From Marinisporobacter balticus (GTDB lineage Bacteria > Bacillota > Clostridia > Peptostreptococcales > Thermotaleaceae): DNA of 64,000 nt. Positions 1 to 7,869 of this stretch are shown here, piece by piece (the stretch's first letter is position 1; every line of letters begins with the position of its first letter). Both the position numbers and the translations under genes were made by a program. The stretch is from positions 57,029 through 121,028 of the forward strand of contig NZ_SLWV01000009.1 in assembly GCF_004345705.1 (NCBI RefSeq), in the 5' to 3' direction. The notes beneath the pieces are model-generated. The model did not search any database and was not told the DNA's origin. It saw only the letters and a list, made by a program, of their open reading frames with translations.

Positions 1-444
1 CACTGCTAAACCTATGGCAACAATCTTTTTATCATCTACCCATACCCCTGTATGTTCTGCATCTCTTCCTGCTATGATATTGTATTCTTCCTTTAAAATA
101 TTAATAAACACTTCCTCAAGATTACTGACAAAATTTCTTATACCTATACGAGAATTTTTCAAATCAAATATAGGATATCCAACAATTTGTCCATCTCCAT
201 GATAAGTAACATCTCCACCTCTATTAATTTGGAATAATTTTGTTCCTTTATCCTTTAAAAATTCTTCACTTCCTAGAATATGTGCCTTTTCCGCGCGTCT
301 TCCTAATGTGATAACAGATGGATGTTCCACTAAAATCAACGTATCTCCGATCTCTTGATTCTGTCTCTTTTTTAAAAAATCATACTGAATTTCTAAAGCT
401 TTTTCATATTCACATCTTCCAAGAAATAGAATATTTATTTTCAT
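1..444 (-). CDS. lipB: Octanoyltransferase LipB (partial, C-terminus beyond window)
   Basis: LipB moves an octanoyl group from acyl-carrier protein to lipoyl-domain lysines, the first step in making the lipoyl cofactor. The leftward reading frame starts at ATG 444-442 and runs off the window edge after about 148 residues. It shows the LipB core motif RGGDVTYHGDGQIVGYP (about residues 74-90) and an upstream VEHPSVITLGRRA segment. It lies just downstream of lpdA on the same strand, last in the glycine-cleavage operon. Its natural substrate here is therefore GcvH, whose lipoyl lysine is visible upstream. Family assignment is firm; the 3' end cannot be judged. Confidence 0.93.
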   Translation of the reverse strand, partial: MKINILFLGRCEYEKALEIQYDFLKKRQNQEIGDTLILVEHPSVITLGRRAEKAHILGSEEFLKDKGTKLFQINRGGDVTYHGDGQIVGYPIFDLKNSRIGIRNFVSNLEEVFINILKEEYNIIAGRDAEHTGVWVDDKKIVAIGLAV

Positions 445-487
445 TGCACCAGCTCCTTTTACACTTAAAGAGTCCTCCAAAATAAAC

Positions 488-1885
488 CTATCTTTTGGAA
501 GGAATCATATGAATAGCTTCCTCTTTCAATCCTAAAATAGCTTCCGCAAAAGCTTCAGATAATGTTGGATGCGCATGAATTGTATGTGCAATATCATCAA
601 TTTTCATTTTCGAACTAATTGCCAAAGCACCTTCGTGTATCAGGTCCGATGCATGAGGACCCATAATGTGTACACCAATTATTTCATCTTTTTCATTGGC
701 TATAACTTTTACCATCCCTTCAGATTCTCCTAGGGCAAGCGCCTTTCCATTTCCTCCAAATAAAAACTTGCTGGTTTTATATTTTATCCCTTTATCTTTT
801 GCTTCTTCTTCTTTGATTCCTACACTTGAAATTTCAGGAAAAGTGAATGCACAATCAGGAATCACTTCATGATTCATTTTACTTTCTATTCCCATTATAT
901 TTTCAGCTGCTGTTATACCATGATGTGATGCAACATGAGCTAGCATATTCTTACCAATTACATCCCCAATAGCATAAATTCCATTGATATTTGTTTCAAG
1001 CTGCTCATTTACTTTTATTCCTTTTTTGTCAAAATTGATTCCGACACCTTCAAGATTTATGCCTTCTATATTCGGTTTTCTTCCACTTGATAATAATACC
1101 TGCTCACTTTCTACTCTTATTTCTCCCTTTTTCGTATCTGCATAAACAACAAATTTATTATTTTCCTTTTTAATTTTTTTTCCTTGTACACCTCTATGAA
1201 TAGTAATCCCCTTCTTTTTTAGTGATGTAGCAAGTCTTTTTGTCAAATCTGCTTCCATTCTTTTTAGGATATTCGGTGAACGAGATAAAACTGTTACCTC
1301 TGATCCTAAAGCATTAAAAATCGTAGCAAATTCTATTCCTATAACCCCTCCACCAATTACAGTAAGGCTCTTTGGTATTTCTGTAAAATCTAATATCTTT
1401 TTACTTGTAAGCAATTCATCTAAATCTGCTCCAGGTATAGCGGGAATGGATACTTTAGAACCTGTTGCAATGATAATATTTTTTCCTTTAATATCTATTT
1501 GTCCACCATCATTTAAATTTACTAAAATCGTATTCTTATTCTTTAATACACCTACGCCATAAACAACTTCCACTTTATTTGCTTCCATCAATTTAGATAT
1601 CCCATCAACAAGTTGTTTTACAATATTTTGTTTTCTTTCTTGAATCTTTGGAACATCAATATGATAGTTTTCAATATGAATACCATATTCATCTATATTT
1701 TTTAAGGTATTCAATATTTCTGCATTTCTATATAACACTTTAGTTGGAATACATCCCCAGTTAAGACAAGTTCCACCAAGTTCTTCTTTTTCTACAAGTG
1801 TAACCTTTGCTCCTAGTTGAGCGCCTCTAATCGCTGCATAATACCCTCCTGGACCCCCACCTAATACAATAATACCGCTCTCCAT
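488..1885 (-). CDS. lpdA: Dihydrolipoyl dehydrogenase (L-protein)
   Basis: This is the FAD flavoenzyme that reoxidises dihydrolipoyl-GcvH with NAD+. The protein has 465 aa, usual for the family. It shows an N-terminal FAD Rossmann motif (VLGGGPGGYYAA), the redox disulfide in GGTCLNWGCIPTK, a second NAD-binding motif (VIGGGVIGIEFA), AIGDV near the FAD site and a C-terminal HAHPTLSEA with the catalytic His. I chose ATG at 1885-1883 because AAGGAAGGTG sits six bases upstream. An in-frame ATG at 1924 would add 13 residues, but it lies inside a folD relic and has no ribosome site. Its place after gcvPB makes it the L-protein of the glycine-cleavage system. Confidence 0.95.
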   Translation of the reverse strand: MESGIIVLGGGPGGYYAAIRGAQLGAKVTLVEKEELGGTCLNWGCIPTKVLYRNAEILNTLKNIDEYGIHIENYHIDVPKIQERKQNIVKQLVDGISKLMEANKVEVVYGVGVLKNKNTILVNLNDGGQIDIKGKNIIIATGSKVSIPAIPGADLDELLTSKKILDFTEIPKSLTVIGGGVIGIEFATIFNALGSEVTVLSRSPNILKRMEADLTKRLATSLKKKGITIHRGVQGKKIKKENNKFVVYADTKKGEIRVESEQVLLSSGRKPNIEGINLEGVGINFDKKGIKVNEQLETNINGIYAIGDVIGKNMLAHVASHHGITAAENIMGIESKMNHEVIPDCAFTFPEISSVGIKEEEAKDKGIKYKTSKFLFGGNGKALALGESEGMVKVIANEKDEIIGVHIMGPHASDLIHEGALAISSKMKIDDIAHTIHAHPTLSEAFAEAILGLKEEAIHMIPSKR

Positions 1886-1889
1886 TTTT

Positions 1890-2030
1890 TCACCTTCCTT
1901 TAAAATCATATCTTTCTTTTTCATAACTGATTCTTTCTAATACTTTCTTATCGTCTATATGTTTAGGTAGCGGAAGCTGTACCAAAATACCATAAATTTT
2001 ATCACCACTATTTTTTCTGATACTATAAAA
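1890..2030 (-). pseudogene. Remnant of folD (methylene-THF dehydrogenase/cyclohydrolase)
   Basis: In the gap between gcvPB and lpdA the minus strand reads KIYGILVQLPLPKHIDDKK followed by VLERI. The GILVQLPLPKHID block is a hallmark of FolD. The frame then degenerates (ISYEKERYDFKGR) and stops at about 1890, ten bases before the lpdA start region. Only about 40 codons survive, with no start codon or N-terminal substrate domain. FolD would oxidise the methylene-THF made by glycine cleavage, so an intact copy may once have belonged to this operon. Motif recognition is confident; the exact ends are approximate. Confidence 0.75.
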
Positions 2031-2063
2031 TATTCATTTAAGCAAACCTACAAAACGAGGTCT

Positions 2064-2102
2064 TATTGATTCCAACAAATAGATTATTCGTTGGAATCAA
2101 TA
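2064..2102. repeat. 13-bp perfect inverted repeat downstream of gcvPB
   Basis: TATTGATTCCAAC (2064-2076) and GTTGGAATCAATA (2090-2102) are perfect complements around a 13-base loop. The repeat lies 13 bases past the gcvPB stop and just before the folD relic. No U-run follows on the minus strand, so it is not a classical intrinsic terminator. It may be an mRNA 3'-end or processing hairpin, or the edge of the event that truncated folD. Confidence 0.6.
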
Positions 2103-2115
2103 GCTTATATACCCT

Positions 2116-3570
2116 CTATTTTTCCCATTTTACAATGAGATTTCTTGCTGCTCTCGCTTCATCTATTCTCTTAACAGGTGTATTATGTGGTGCGCTCTTT
2201 AAAATCTGTGGATCTTCCTTTGCCTCTTTTGCAATTTTTATCATCGTTTCGATAAATCCATCAATGGTTTCAAGACTTTCCGTTTCTGTTGGTTCAATCA
2301 TCAATGCTTCATTCACAATTAATGGGAAATAAATAGTTGGTGGATGATATCCATAGTCTAGTAACCTCTTTGCTACATCAAGGGTCGAAACTTCTAAAAG
2401 CACTCCCCCTACCCCCCCTAAAACAAATTCATGCTTGCATACTTGATTAATTGGCAAATAATAATGTTCCTTCAATTTATTCATCATATAATTTGCATTT
2501 AAAACTGCTATTTCACTTACTTCTTTAATGCCTTCTGATCCCATTGTAAGAATATAAGCATATGCACGAAGCATAATTCCATAATTTCCATAAAATCCTT
2601 TAATCTTTCCGATTGTATCCGGTCGATCATAGTTTAATAGATACTGATCCTCTTTTTTATCAATTACCGGCACAGGCAAAAACTTAACAAGATGCTCTTT
2701 CACGCCTATTGGCCCACTTCCTGGTCCGCCTCCACCATGTGGTGTAGAAAAAGTCTTGTGTAAATTATAGTGCATTACATCAAAGCCCATATCTCCAGGT
2801 CTTACTTTTCCCATGATCGCATTCATATTTGCCCCATCATAATATAAAAGTCCACCTGCTTCATGTACAAGATCTGCAATCCACTTTATATTTTTCTCAA
2901 AAAGCCCTAGCGTACTTGGATTGGTTAACATTAAACCTGCAATTTCGTCATTCAACACAGCTTTTAATGCATCTATATCTACTGCACCATTTTTATCAGA
3001 TTGAATTTCAACAATTTCAAATCCTGCAACAGCAGCAGTTGCTGGATTTGTGCCATGCGCAGAATCAGGTACAATAATTTTCTTTCTTTTTACATCTCCG
3101 CGGCTTTCATGATAAGCTTTTATAATCATAAGCCCTGTAAGTTCTCCATGTGCCCCCGCAGCAGGTTGCAATGTTGTTTTATCCATCCCCGATATTTCTG
3201 ATAACATATTTCCTAAATTGTACATCATTTCAAGCGCACCTTGTACCGTTTCTTCGGGTTGATAAGGATGTATATCAGTAAGTCCCTTAATAGATGCCAC
3301 ATCTTCATTAATTTTTGGATTATATTTCATTGTACAAGATCCTAAAGGATAAAATCCTGTGTCAACACCATAATTTAAATTAGATAAATTGGTGTAATGT
3401 CTAATCACATCTACTTCACTTACCTCAGGTAATTCCACTTCATGCACTCTTAAAAACGCATTAGGAATAAATTCACTCATTTCTCCATTACATAAGTCAC
3501 AGTTTGGAAGAGAATATGCTGTTCTTCCTTCTTTACAAATTTCAAAGATCAATTGATCATATGCCTTCAC
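2116..3570 (-). CDS. gcvPB: Glycine dehydrogenase (decarboxylating) subunit 2
   Basis: This is the PLP-binding half of the two-subunit P-protein, which decarboxylates glycine and passes the aminomethyl group to lipoyl-GcvH. It has 484 aa, usual for bacterial GcvPB. The PLP-lysine motif is visible as NLHKTFSTPHGGGGPGSGP (about residues 267-285), along with DSAHGTNPA and YDGANMNAI. The start is GTG at 3570, sharing one base with the gcvPA stop; GGAGGTGATATA lies just upstream, so the two subunits are probably translationally coupled. The split P-protein architecture is common in Bacillota and archaea. Confidence 0.96.
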   Translation of the reverse strand: MKAYDQLIFEICKEGRTAYSLPNCDLCNGEMSEFIPNAFLRVHEVELPEVSEVDVIRHYTNLSNLNYGVDTGFYPLGSCTMKYNPKINEDVASIKGLTDIHPYQPEETVQGALEMMYNLGNMLSEISGMDKTTLQPAAGAHGELTGLMIIKAYHESRGDVKRKKIIVPDSAHGTNPATAAVAGFEIVEIQSDKNGAVDIDALKAVLNDEIAGLMLTNPSTLGLFEKNIKWIADLVHEAGGLLYYDGANMNAIMGKVRPGDMGFDVMHYNLHKTFSTPHGGGGPGSGPIGVKEHLVKFLPVPVIDKKEDQYLLNYDRPDTIGKIKGFYGNYGIMLRAYAYILTMGSEGIKEVSEIAVLNANYMMNKLKEHYYLPINQVCKHEFVLGGVGGVLLEVSTLDVAKRLLDYGYHPPTIYFPLIVNEALMIEPTETESLETIDGFIETMIKIAKEAKEDPQILKSAPHNTPVKRIDEARAARNLIVKWEK

Positions 3571-4910
3571 TATATCACCTCCAAAACGCTTGAAAGCTTA
3601 TCTATTTCATTCTTTGTTCTTTTTTCTGTTACAGCAAACATGATTCCATTCTCAAGTTCAGGATAATCCTTTCCAAGTTCATACCCACCAAATATTCCAT
3701 TTTTTAACAGATTCTTATTAACATTTTCACTGTCCATATCACTTGTTACTACAAATTCTTTAAAAAATGGTTGATTGAATAAGGGTTTAAATTTACCACT
3801 CTTTGTAATTTCATTGCATGCATAATGGGACTTTTGAACACACCGCTGCGCTACTTCTTTAAGTCCTTTTTTACCCATTGTTGTTAAATAAATCGTTGCC
3901 ATTAACGCATTTAATCCTTGATTTGAGCAAATATTTGAAGTCGCTTTAAATCTTCTAATATGTTGTTCTCTTGCCTGTAATGTCAATACAAACGCTCTTT
4001 TTCTATCTACATCAACCGATTGCCCAACAATTCTTCCGGGCATTTTTCTTGCTAATTTTGATTTCGTTGCCATAAATCCTAAATAGGGGCCTCCAAAATT
4101 CAACCCATTTCCTAATGATTGCCCTTCCCCTACAACAATGTCTGCTCCTAATTCTCCTGGGGCTTTTAATATGCCTAAGGAAATTGGATCTACATATGTA
4201 ATAAGCATTCCTTTATTTTCATGGGTTATTTTTTCTACTTCTGTTAAGTCTTCTATGATGCCAAAAAAATTAGGGTTTTGCACAATTACGCCTGCTGTAT
4301 TTTTTTCAACCACAGATTTTAATTTTTCAATATCTGTTACACCATCGGCCATATCTACTTCAATCACTTCAATATCTCTGAATTTCATATAAGTATGCAT
4401 TACTTTTCTAACCTCTGGATGGACTGTTTTTGATACGACAACAGATTTTCGTCTTGTATTTGCACAAGCCATCATTCCTGCTTCCACACAAGCAGTTGGT
4501 CCATCATACATGGAGGCATTCGCTACATCCATCCCTGTAAGATTCGAAATCATGGTTTGGTATTCAAATATAACACGAAGTGTTCCTTGGCTAATTTCTG
4601 GCTGGTACGGTGTATAAGCTGTAAAAAACTCTGATCGACTAGCAATATGCTTAATGATCGCAGGAATATAATGATCATAGGCCCCTGCGCCTAAAAAAGA
4701 AACCCCTTCATTCATACTTTTATTCTTATTTGCAAGTGCATGCATATGTTTTGTAAGATCGGTTTCTGATAAAGCTGTCCCTAAGTTTAACGCTCTATTT
4801 AAACGCAGTTCTTTCGGTACATCTTCAAATAAGTCCTCTATGGACTTGGCACCCATACTATCAAGCATTAATTTTTTATCCACTTCTGTATTTGGTATAT
4901 ATCTGTGCAT
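3570..4910 (-). CDS. gcvPA: Glycine dehydrogenase (decarboxylating) subunit 1
   Basis: This is the N-terminal half of the split P-protein and forms an (alpha-beta)2 complex with GcvPB. It has 446 aa. Family motifs include FLGAGAYDHYIPA, TPYQPEISQGTLRVIFEYQT and NASMYDGPTA. The start ATG at 4910 has AAGGAGG upstream. It lies between gcvH (34-bp gap) and gcvPB (one-base overlap), so it belongs to the riboswitch-controlled glycine-cleavage operon. In a purine fermenter the complex could oxidise glycine or run in the glycine-synthesis direction; the sequence does not say which. Confidence 0.96.
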   Translation of the reverse strand: MHRYIPNTEVDKKLMLDSMGAKSIEDLFEDVPKELRLNRALNLGTALSETDLTKHMHALANKNKSMNEGVSFLGAGAYDHYIPAIIKHIASRSEFFTAYTPYQPEISQGTLRVIFEYQTMISNLTGMDVANASMYDGPTACVEAGMMACANTRRKSVVVSKTVHPEVRKVMHTYMKFRDIEVIEVDMADGVTDIEKLKSVVEKNTAGVIVQNPNFFGIIEDLTEVEKITHENKGMLITYVDPISLGILKAPGELGADIVVGEGQSLGNGLNFGGPYLGFMATKSKLARKMPGRIVGQSVDVDRKRAFVLTLQAREQHIRRFKATSNICSNQGLNALMATIYLTTMGKKGLKEVAQRCVQKSHYACNEITKSGKFKPLFNQPFFKEFVVTSDMDSENVNKNLLKNGIFGGYELGKDYPELENGIMFAVTEKRTKNEIDKLSSVLEVI

Positions 4911-4943
4911 ATTTTCCCTCCTTACTTTACAAATTTATTTTTA

Positions 4944-5330
4944 TTAATGACTTTCACTTTTGCAAAATGCTTCATATCCTTTATCATCCATTAAATGATC
5001 AAGTTCAGATCTATCCGATAACGCAACTGCTAAAATCCAGCTTTCATAAGGCTTTTCATTAAGCAGTTGTGGCGCATCTTCTAATTCTTCATTGATTTCT
5101 ATAACCTTCCCAGAAACAGGCATATACGAATCAGAAGCAGCTTTAACAGATTCTACAACACCAAAAACATCCGCTACATTTAATTCATCATCAACTTCTG
5201 GCACTTCTACATAAACGATTTCTCCTAAAGCATGTTGCGCATACTCCGTAATACCAATATAAGCCTTATCTCCCTCTACTTTTACCCACTCATGATCCTT
5301 TGAATAATATAATCCTTGTATAATTTTCAT
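4944..5330 (-). CDS. gcvH: Glycine cleavage system H protein
   Basis: GcvH is the lipoyl carrier that shuttles the aminomethyl group between the P-, T- and L-proteins. It is a compact 128-aa protein, the expected size. It has DHEWVKVEGDKAYIGITEYAQ at the N-terminus and the lipoylated lysine in VESVKAASD (about residue 64). The start ATG at 5330 follows AAGGAGGAAGTTGTA. The gene sits between gcvT and gcvPA, and lipB at the far end of the operon supplies its cofactor. Confidence 0.96.
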   Translation of the reverse strand: MKIIQGLYYSKDHEWVKVEGDKAYIGITEYAQHALGEIVYVEVPEVDDELNVADVFGVVESVKAASDSYMPVSGKVIEINEELEDAPQLLNEKPYESWILAVALSDRSELDHLMDDKGYEAFCKSESH

Positions 5331-5431
5331 TACAACTTCCTCCTTTTTTTATAAATATATATTATATTTTGTTAATTGATCCATTCGCTTCTATTTACCC
5401 TTGTATAGAAAATTCATTCCACCACAATCCA

Positions 5432-6538
5432 TTATTTTTTATAATTTTTAGTATAAAACTTCTTGCTAATTACTTTTGCCTTTGCAACTTTTTTTCTAAC
5501 TTGTATCTCAATGGTTGTATCTAATTTTGCATATGCTATATCTACCATTGCCAACCCGATGTTTTTCTTTACGGTTGGCGCTGCATAACCAGTGGTTACA
5601 AAACCGATTTTCTTGCCATCTGCCATCACATCATATCCATGTCTTGGAATTCCTTTATCGATCATTTCAAATCCAACTACTTTTCTCTTTAATCCTTCTG
5701 AGTTTTGTTTAGCCAATGCTTCTTTCCCAATGAAATTGGGTTTATCCAGTTTTACAAAGAAACCTAATCCTGCTTCGAGTGGTGTAATTTCTTCAGAAAG
5801 TTCATTTCCGTATAGAGGTAGTGACGCTTCAAATCTCAAAGTATCTCTCGCCCCTAGTCCTGCTGGCTTTAATCCTTCTTCTTTACCAGCTTCCATCAAT
5901 GCACCCCATATTTTTTTTGCATCTTCATGGAATAAGTAAATTTCAAAGCCATCTTCTCCTGTATATCCTGTTCTTGATACTAAACAATTTGCGCCCGCTA
6001 CCGCTACATCTCTTTTACAATAAAAGAATTTAATTTCTGAAAGATCTGTATCCGTTAACTTTTGTAATATTTTTTGTGCATTTGGACCTTGAATCGCCAT
6101 TTCAGATACATAGTCAGAAATATTGTTTAGTTTCACATCAAAATTCCCAACGTTTTCTTCCATCCATTTAAAATCCTTTTTCACATTACTTGCATTGATT
6201 ACAAGATAAAAATGGTCCTTGTTAAACTTATATACCAGTAAATCATCTACAACCCCGCCATGAGGATAGCACATAAAAGTGTATAGTATCTGGCCATCTT
6301 CTAGTACTGAAACATCGTTTGTGACCAAATTTTGTACAAAATCAAATGATTGACTCCCTATAGCCTCTACTTCTCCCATATGCGATACGTCAAATAATCC
6401 TGCAAAATTTCTTACAGCCTCATGCTCTGCCGTGATCCCTTCATACTGCACAGGTAATGCCCATCCTGAAAAGTCAATGATTTTCCCCCCATGATGTTCA
6501 TGTCGCTCAAACAAAGATGTTTTTCTAATTTCATTCAT
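5432..6538 (-). CDS. gcvT: Aminomethyltransferase (glycine cleavage T protein)
   Basis: GcvT takes the aminomethyl group from GcvH, releases ammonia and makes 5,10-methylene-THF. It has 368 aa, typical length. Visible signatures are FSGWALPVQYEGI, FDVSHMGEVEA, SRTGYTGEDGFEIY (folate-binding region) and GLGARDTLR. I prefer ATG at 6538 over GTG at 6541 because AGGAGG is then seven bases away. It is the first gene of the operon, about 100 bp downstream of the riboswitch terminator. Confidence 0.96.
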   Translation of the reverse strand: MNEIRKTSLFERHEHHGGKIIDFSGWALPVQYEGITAEHEAVRNFAGLFDVSHMGEVEAIGSQSFDFVQNLVTNDVSVLEDGQILYTFMCYPHGGVVDDLLVYKFNKDHFYLVINASNVKKDFKWMEENVGNFDVKLNNISDYVSEMAIQGPNAQKILQKLTDTDLSEIKFFYCKRDVAVAGANCLVSRTGYTGEDGFEIYLFHEDAKKIWGALMEAGKEEGLKPAGLGARDTLRFEASLPLYGNELSEEITPLEAGLGFFVKLDKPNFIGKEALAKQNSEGLKRKVVGFEMIDKGIPRHGYDVMADGKKIGFVTTGYAAPTVKKNIGLAMVDIAYAKLDTTIEIQVRKKVAKAKVISKKFYTKNYKK

Positions 6539-6637
6539 CACGCATCCTCCTTTACATTTTTAGTACTATTGCTTATCATGGTTAAAAACATAAACAATAT
6601 GATTATTTTCCTTTGCGTCCTCTTTTTTATAAAATAA

Positions 6638-6693
6638 AACAGAGGAATATAATAGCACAATAAACACCTATGCCAATATATTCCTCTGTTCCA
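6638..6693 (-). terminator. Expression-platform terminator of the glycine riboswitch
   Basis: On the minus strand AACAGAGGAATATA pairs with TATATTCCTCTGTT and is followed by TTTATTTTAT, making an intrinsic terminator upstream of gcvT. Its 5' arm overlaps the 3' end of the second aptamer (GGTTATGGAACAG). Glycine binding and terminator folding should therefore be mutually exclusive, consistent with an ON switch. The ON direction is inferred from the family. Confidence 0.85.
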
Positions 6694-6872
6694 TAACCTG
6701 AGAGTTTCTACATGAAACCATGTATTTCTCCTTCGGTGCCGATTATTCGGACTCTTCAGAGTTCCATCCAATAGCGATCCTTTTTGCCTGAAAGTTTCTA
6801 TAAAAAGTTAGCGCTTTTTATATTGCTCCTTCGGCTATCTTCACAAAGATATCTCTCGCTATCCTCATCTGG
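6680..6872 (-). promoter_or_regulatory. Tandem glycine riboswitch (gcvT motif)
   Basis: Two consecutive glycine aptamers are readable on the minus strand. The first runs from GGATAGCGAGAGA through CCGAAGGAGCAA to GAAACTTTCAGGC. The second runs from GGAACTCTGAAGAGTCCG through CACCGAAGGAGAAA to GAAACTCTCAGG. The paired CCGAAGG cores and CTCAGG-like 3' strands are diagnostic of the family. It lies upstream of gcvT, its classical target, and is followed by an intrinsic terminator. Confidence 0.95.
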
Positions 6873-6951
6873 TACAATATTTTATTTATATCTCATATTA
6901 CAAATTGATTTATCACTATAGTATTATAATTTTCTAAATATTGCAACAATA

Positions 6952-6986
6952 GATAATTTTTTAACATGTTTTATTAAAAAATTATC
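6952..6986 (-). terminator. AT-rich hairpin after the racemase gene
   Basis: GATAATTTTTTAA (6952-6964) pairs with TTAAAAAATTATC (6974-6986), starting immediately after the racemase stop codon. It likely separates racemase transcription from the riboswitch leader. The stem is AT-rich and the following T-run is poor, so termination may be leaky. Confidence 0.55.
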
Positions 6987-7700
6987 TTATTTATTGTTCA
7001 CCTTTTTCCCTACAAATTGAATAGCACTGTATGCAAGTACTTTTGTAGGGTCTACACATGCAAACTCCTTATCCATTTCAAATATTTCAAATGCTACAGG
7101 CAGTTCTGTACATCCTAGTATAAAAATGTCCACCTCATCTTCTTTTAATTCCTTCAAAACATTTTTAAAATTTGTAAGATCCATATCCATTTTACCTTTT
7201 TTGATATTATAAATAAGCTCCATAATATATTTCTTATTACCCTCTTTTGGTTTTACTAAAGGTAAATCATATTTTTCAAAGATTTTATCATATATTAAAG
7301 ATTGATACGTTCCCTCTGTTGCCAAAAGCCCGATCTTTTTGACATTTGGATATTTACTTTTAATTTCTTTTGCCGTTTCTTCAATCATATGAAGAAACGG
7401 TACATCCACATATTTTATAATTTTTTCATAAAAATAATGGGCTGTATTACAAGGCATAATAATCACATCTGCCCCCATCTTTTCTAACCCAATCGCAGAT
7501 TTTATTAAATGCATTGTTGGATCTTCTCCATTATTAATAATATGCTCTGTTCTATCAGGAATTTCTGTATTATTATCTATTAATATAGGAATGTGCTCAT
7601 TATCACTATTTGCATCTGTTAGTAGCACAATCTTTTTGAACAAATCAGCTGTTGCAAGAGGTCCCATTCCTCCAAGTATACCAATTTTTTTCATCTCCAT
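6987..7700 (-). CDS. Aspartate/glutamate racemase family protein
   Basis: This 237-aa protein belongs to the cofactor-independent Asp/Glu racemase family, which inverts the alpha carbon with two cysteines. The N-terminus GILGGMGPLATADLF is characteristic. The two catalytic cysteines are in MPCNTAHYFY (about residue 85) and ILGCTELPVAFE (about residue 196). ATG at 7700 has GGGGG upstream. It is divergent from a sigma-54 activator and close to an isoaspartyl dipeptidase, so aspartate is the likelier substrate: isoaspartyl peptides often contain D-aspartate. The exact substrate is not proven by sequence. Confidence 0.88.
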   Translation of the reverse strand: MEMKKIGILGGMGPLATADLFKKIVLLTDANSDNEHIPILIDNNTEIPDRTEHIINNGEDPTMHLIKSAIGLEKMGADVIIMPCNTAHYFYEKIIKYVDVPFLHMIEETAKEIKSKYPNVKKIGLLATEGTYQSLIYDKIFEKYDLPLVKPKEGNKKYIMELIYNIKKGKMDMDLTNFKNVLKELKEDEVDIFILGCTELPVAFEIFEMDKEFACVDPTKVLAYSAIQFVGKKVNNK

Positions 7701-7765
7701 CCCCCCTATACTTTTGTTTTATAGTAATCTATTTTCAAATAATTTTCCAGTGCTAATTTTTATAA

Positions 7766-7780
7766 ACCATGCTTCATGGT
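7766..7780. promoter_or_regulatory. Palindrome in the divergent racemase/regulator intergenic region
   Basis: ACCATGCTTCATGGT is a near-perfect palindrome (6-bp arms, 3-base centre) between two divergent genes. Its position fits an operator for either gene, possibly autoregulation by the sigma-54 activator. No copy was noticed near the antiporter promoter, so this is a weak prediction. Confidence 0.35.
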
Positions 7781-7869
7781 GCATAAATAATATTTATTTC
7801 TTCACCGATGAAGCTTCAACTTACATATGCTATAATTTTATATAAAATAAGGTTTTATGGAGGCTTTTT

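Noticed and set aside
6538..6771. 77-codon frame upstream of gcvT
   Set aside because: It runs through the glycine riboswitch and its terminator; composition is not protein-like.
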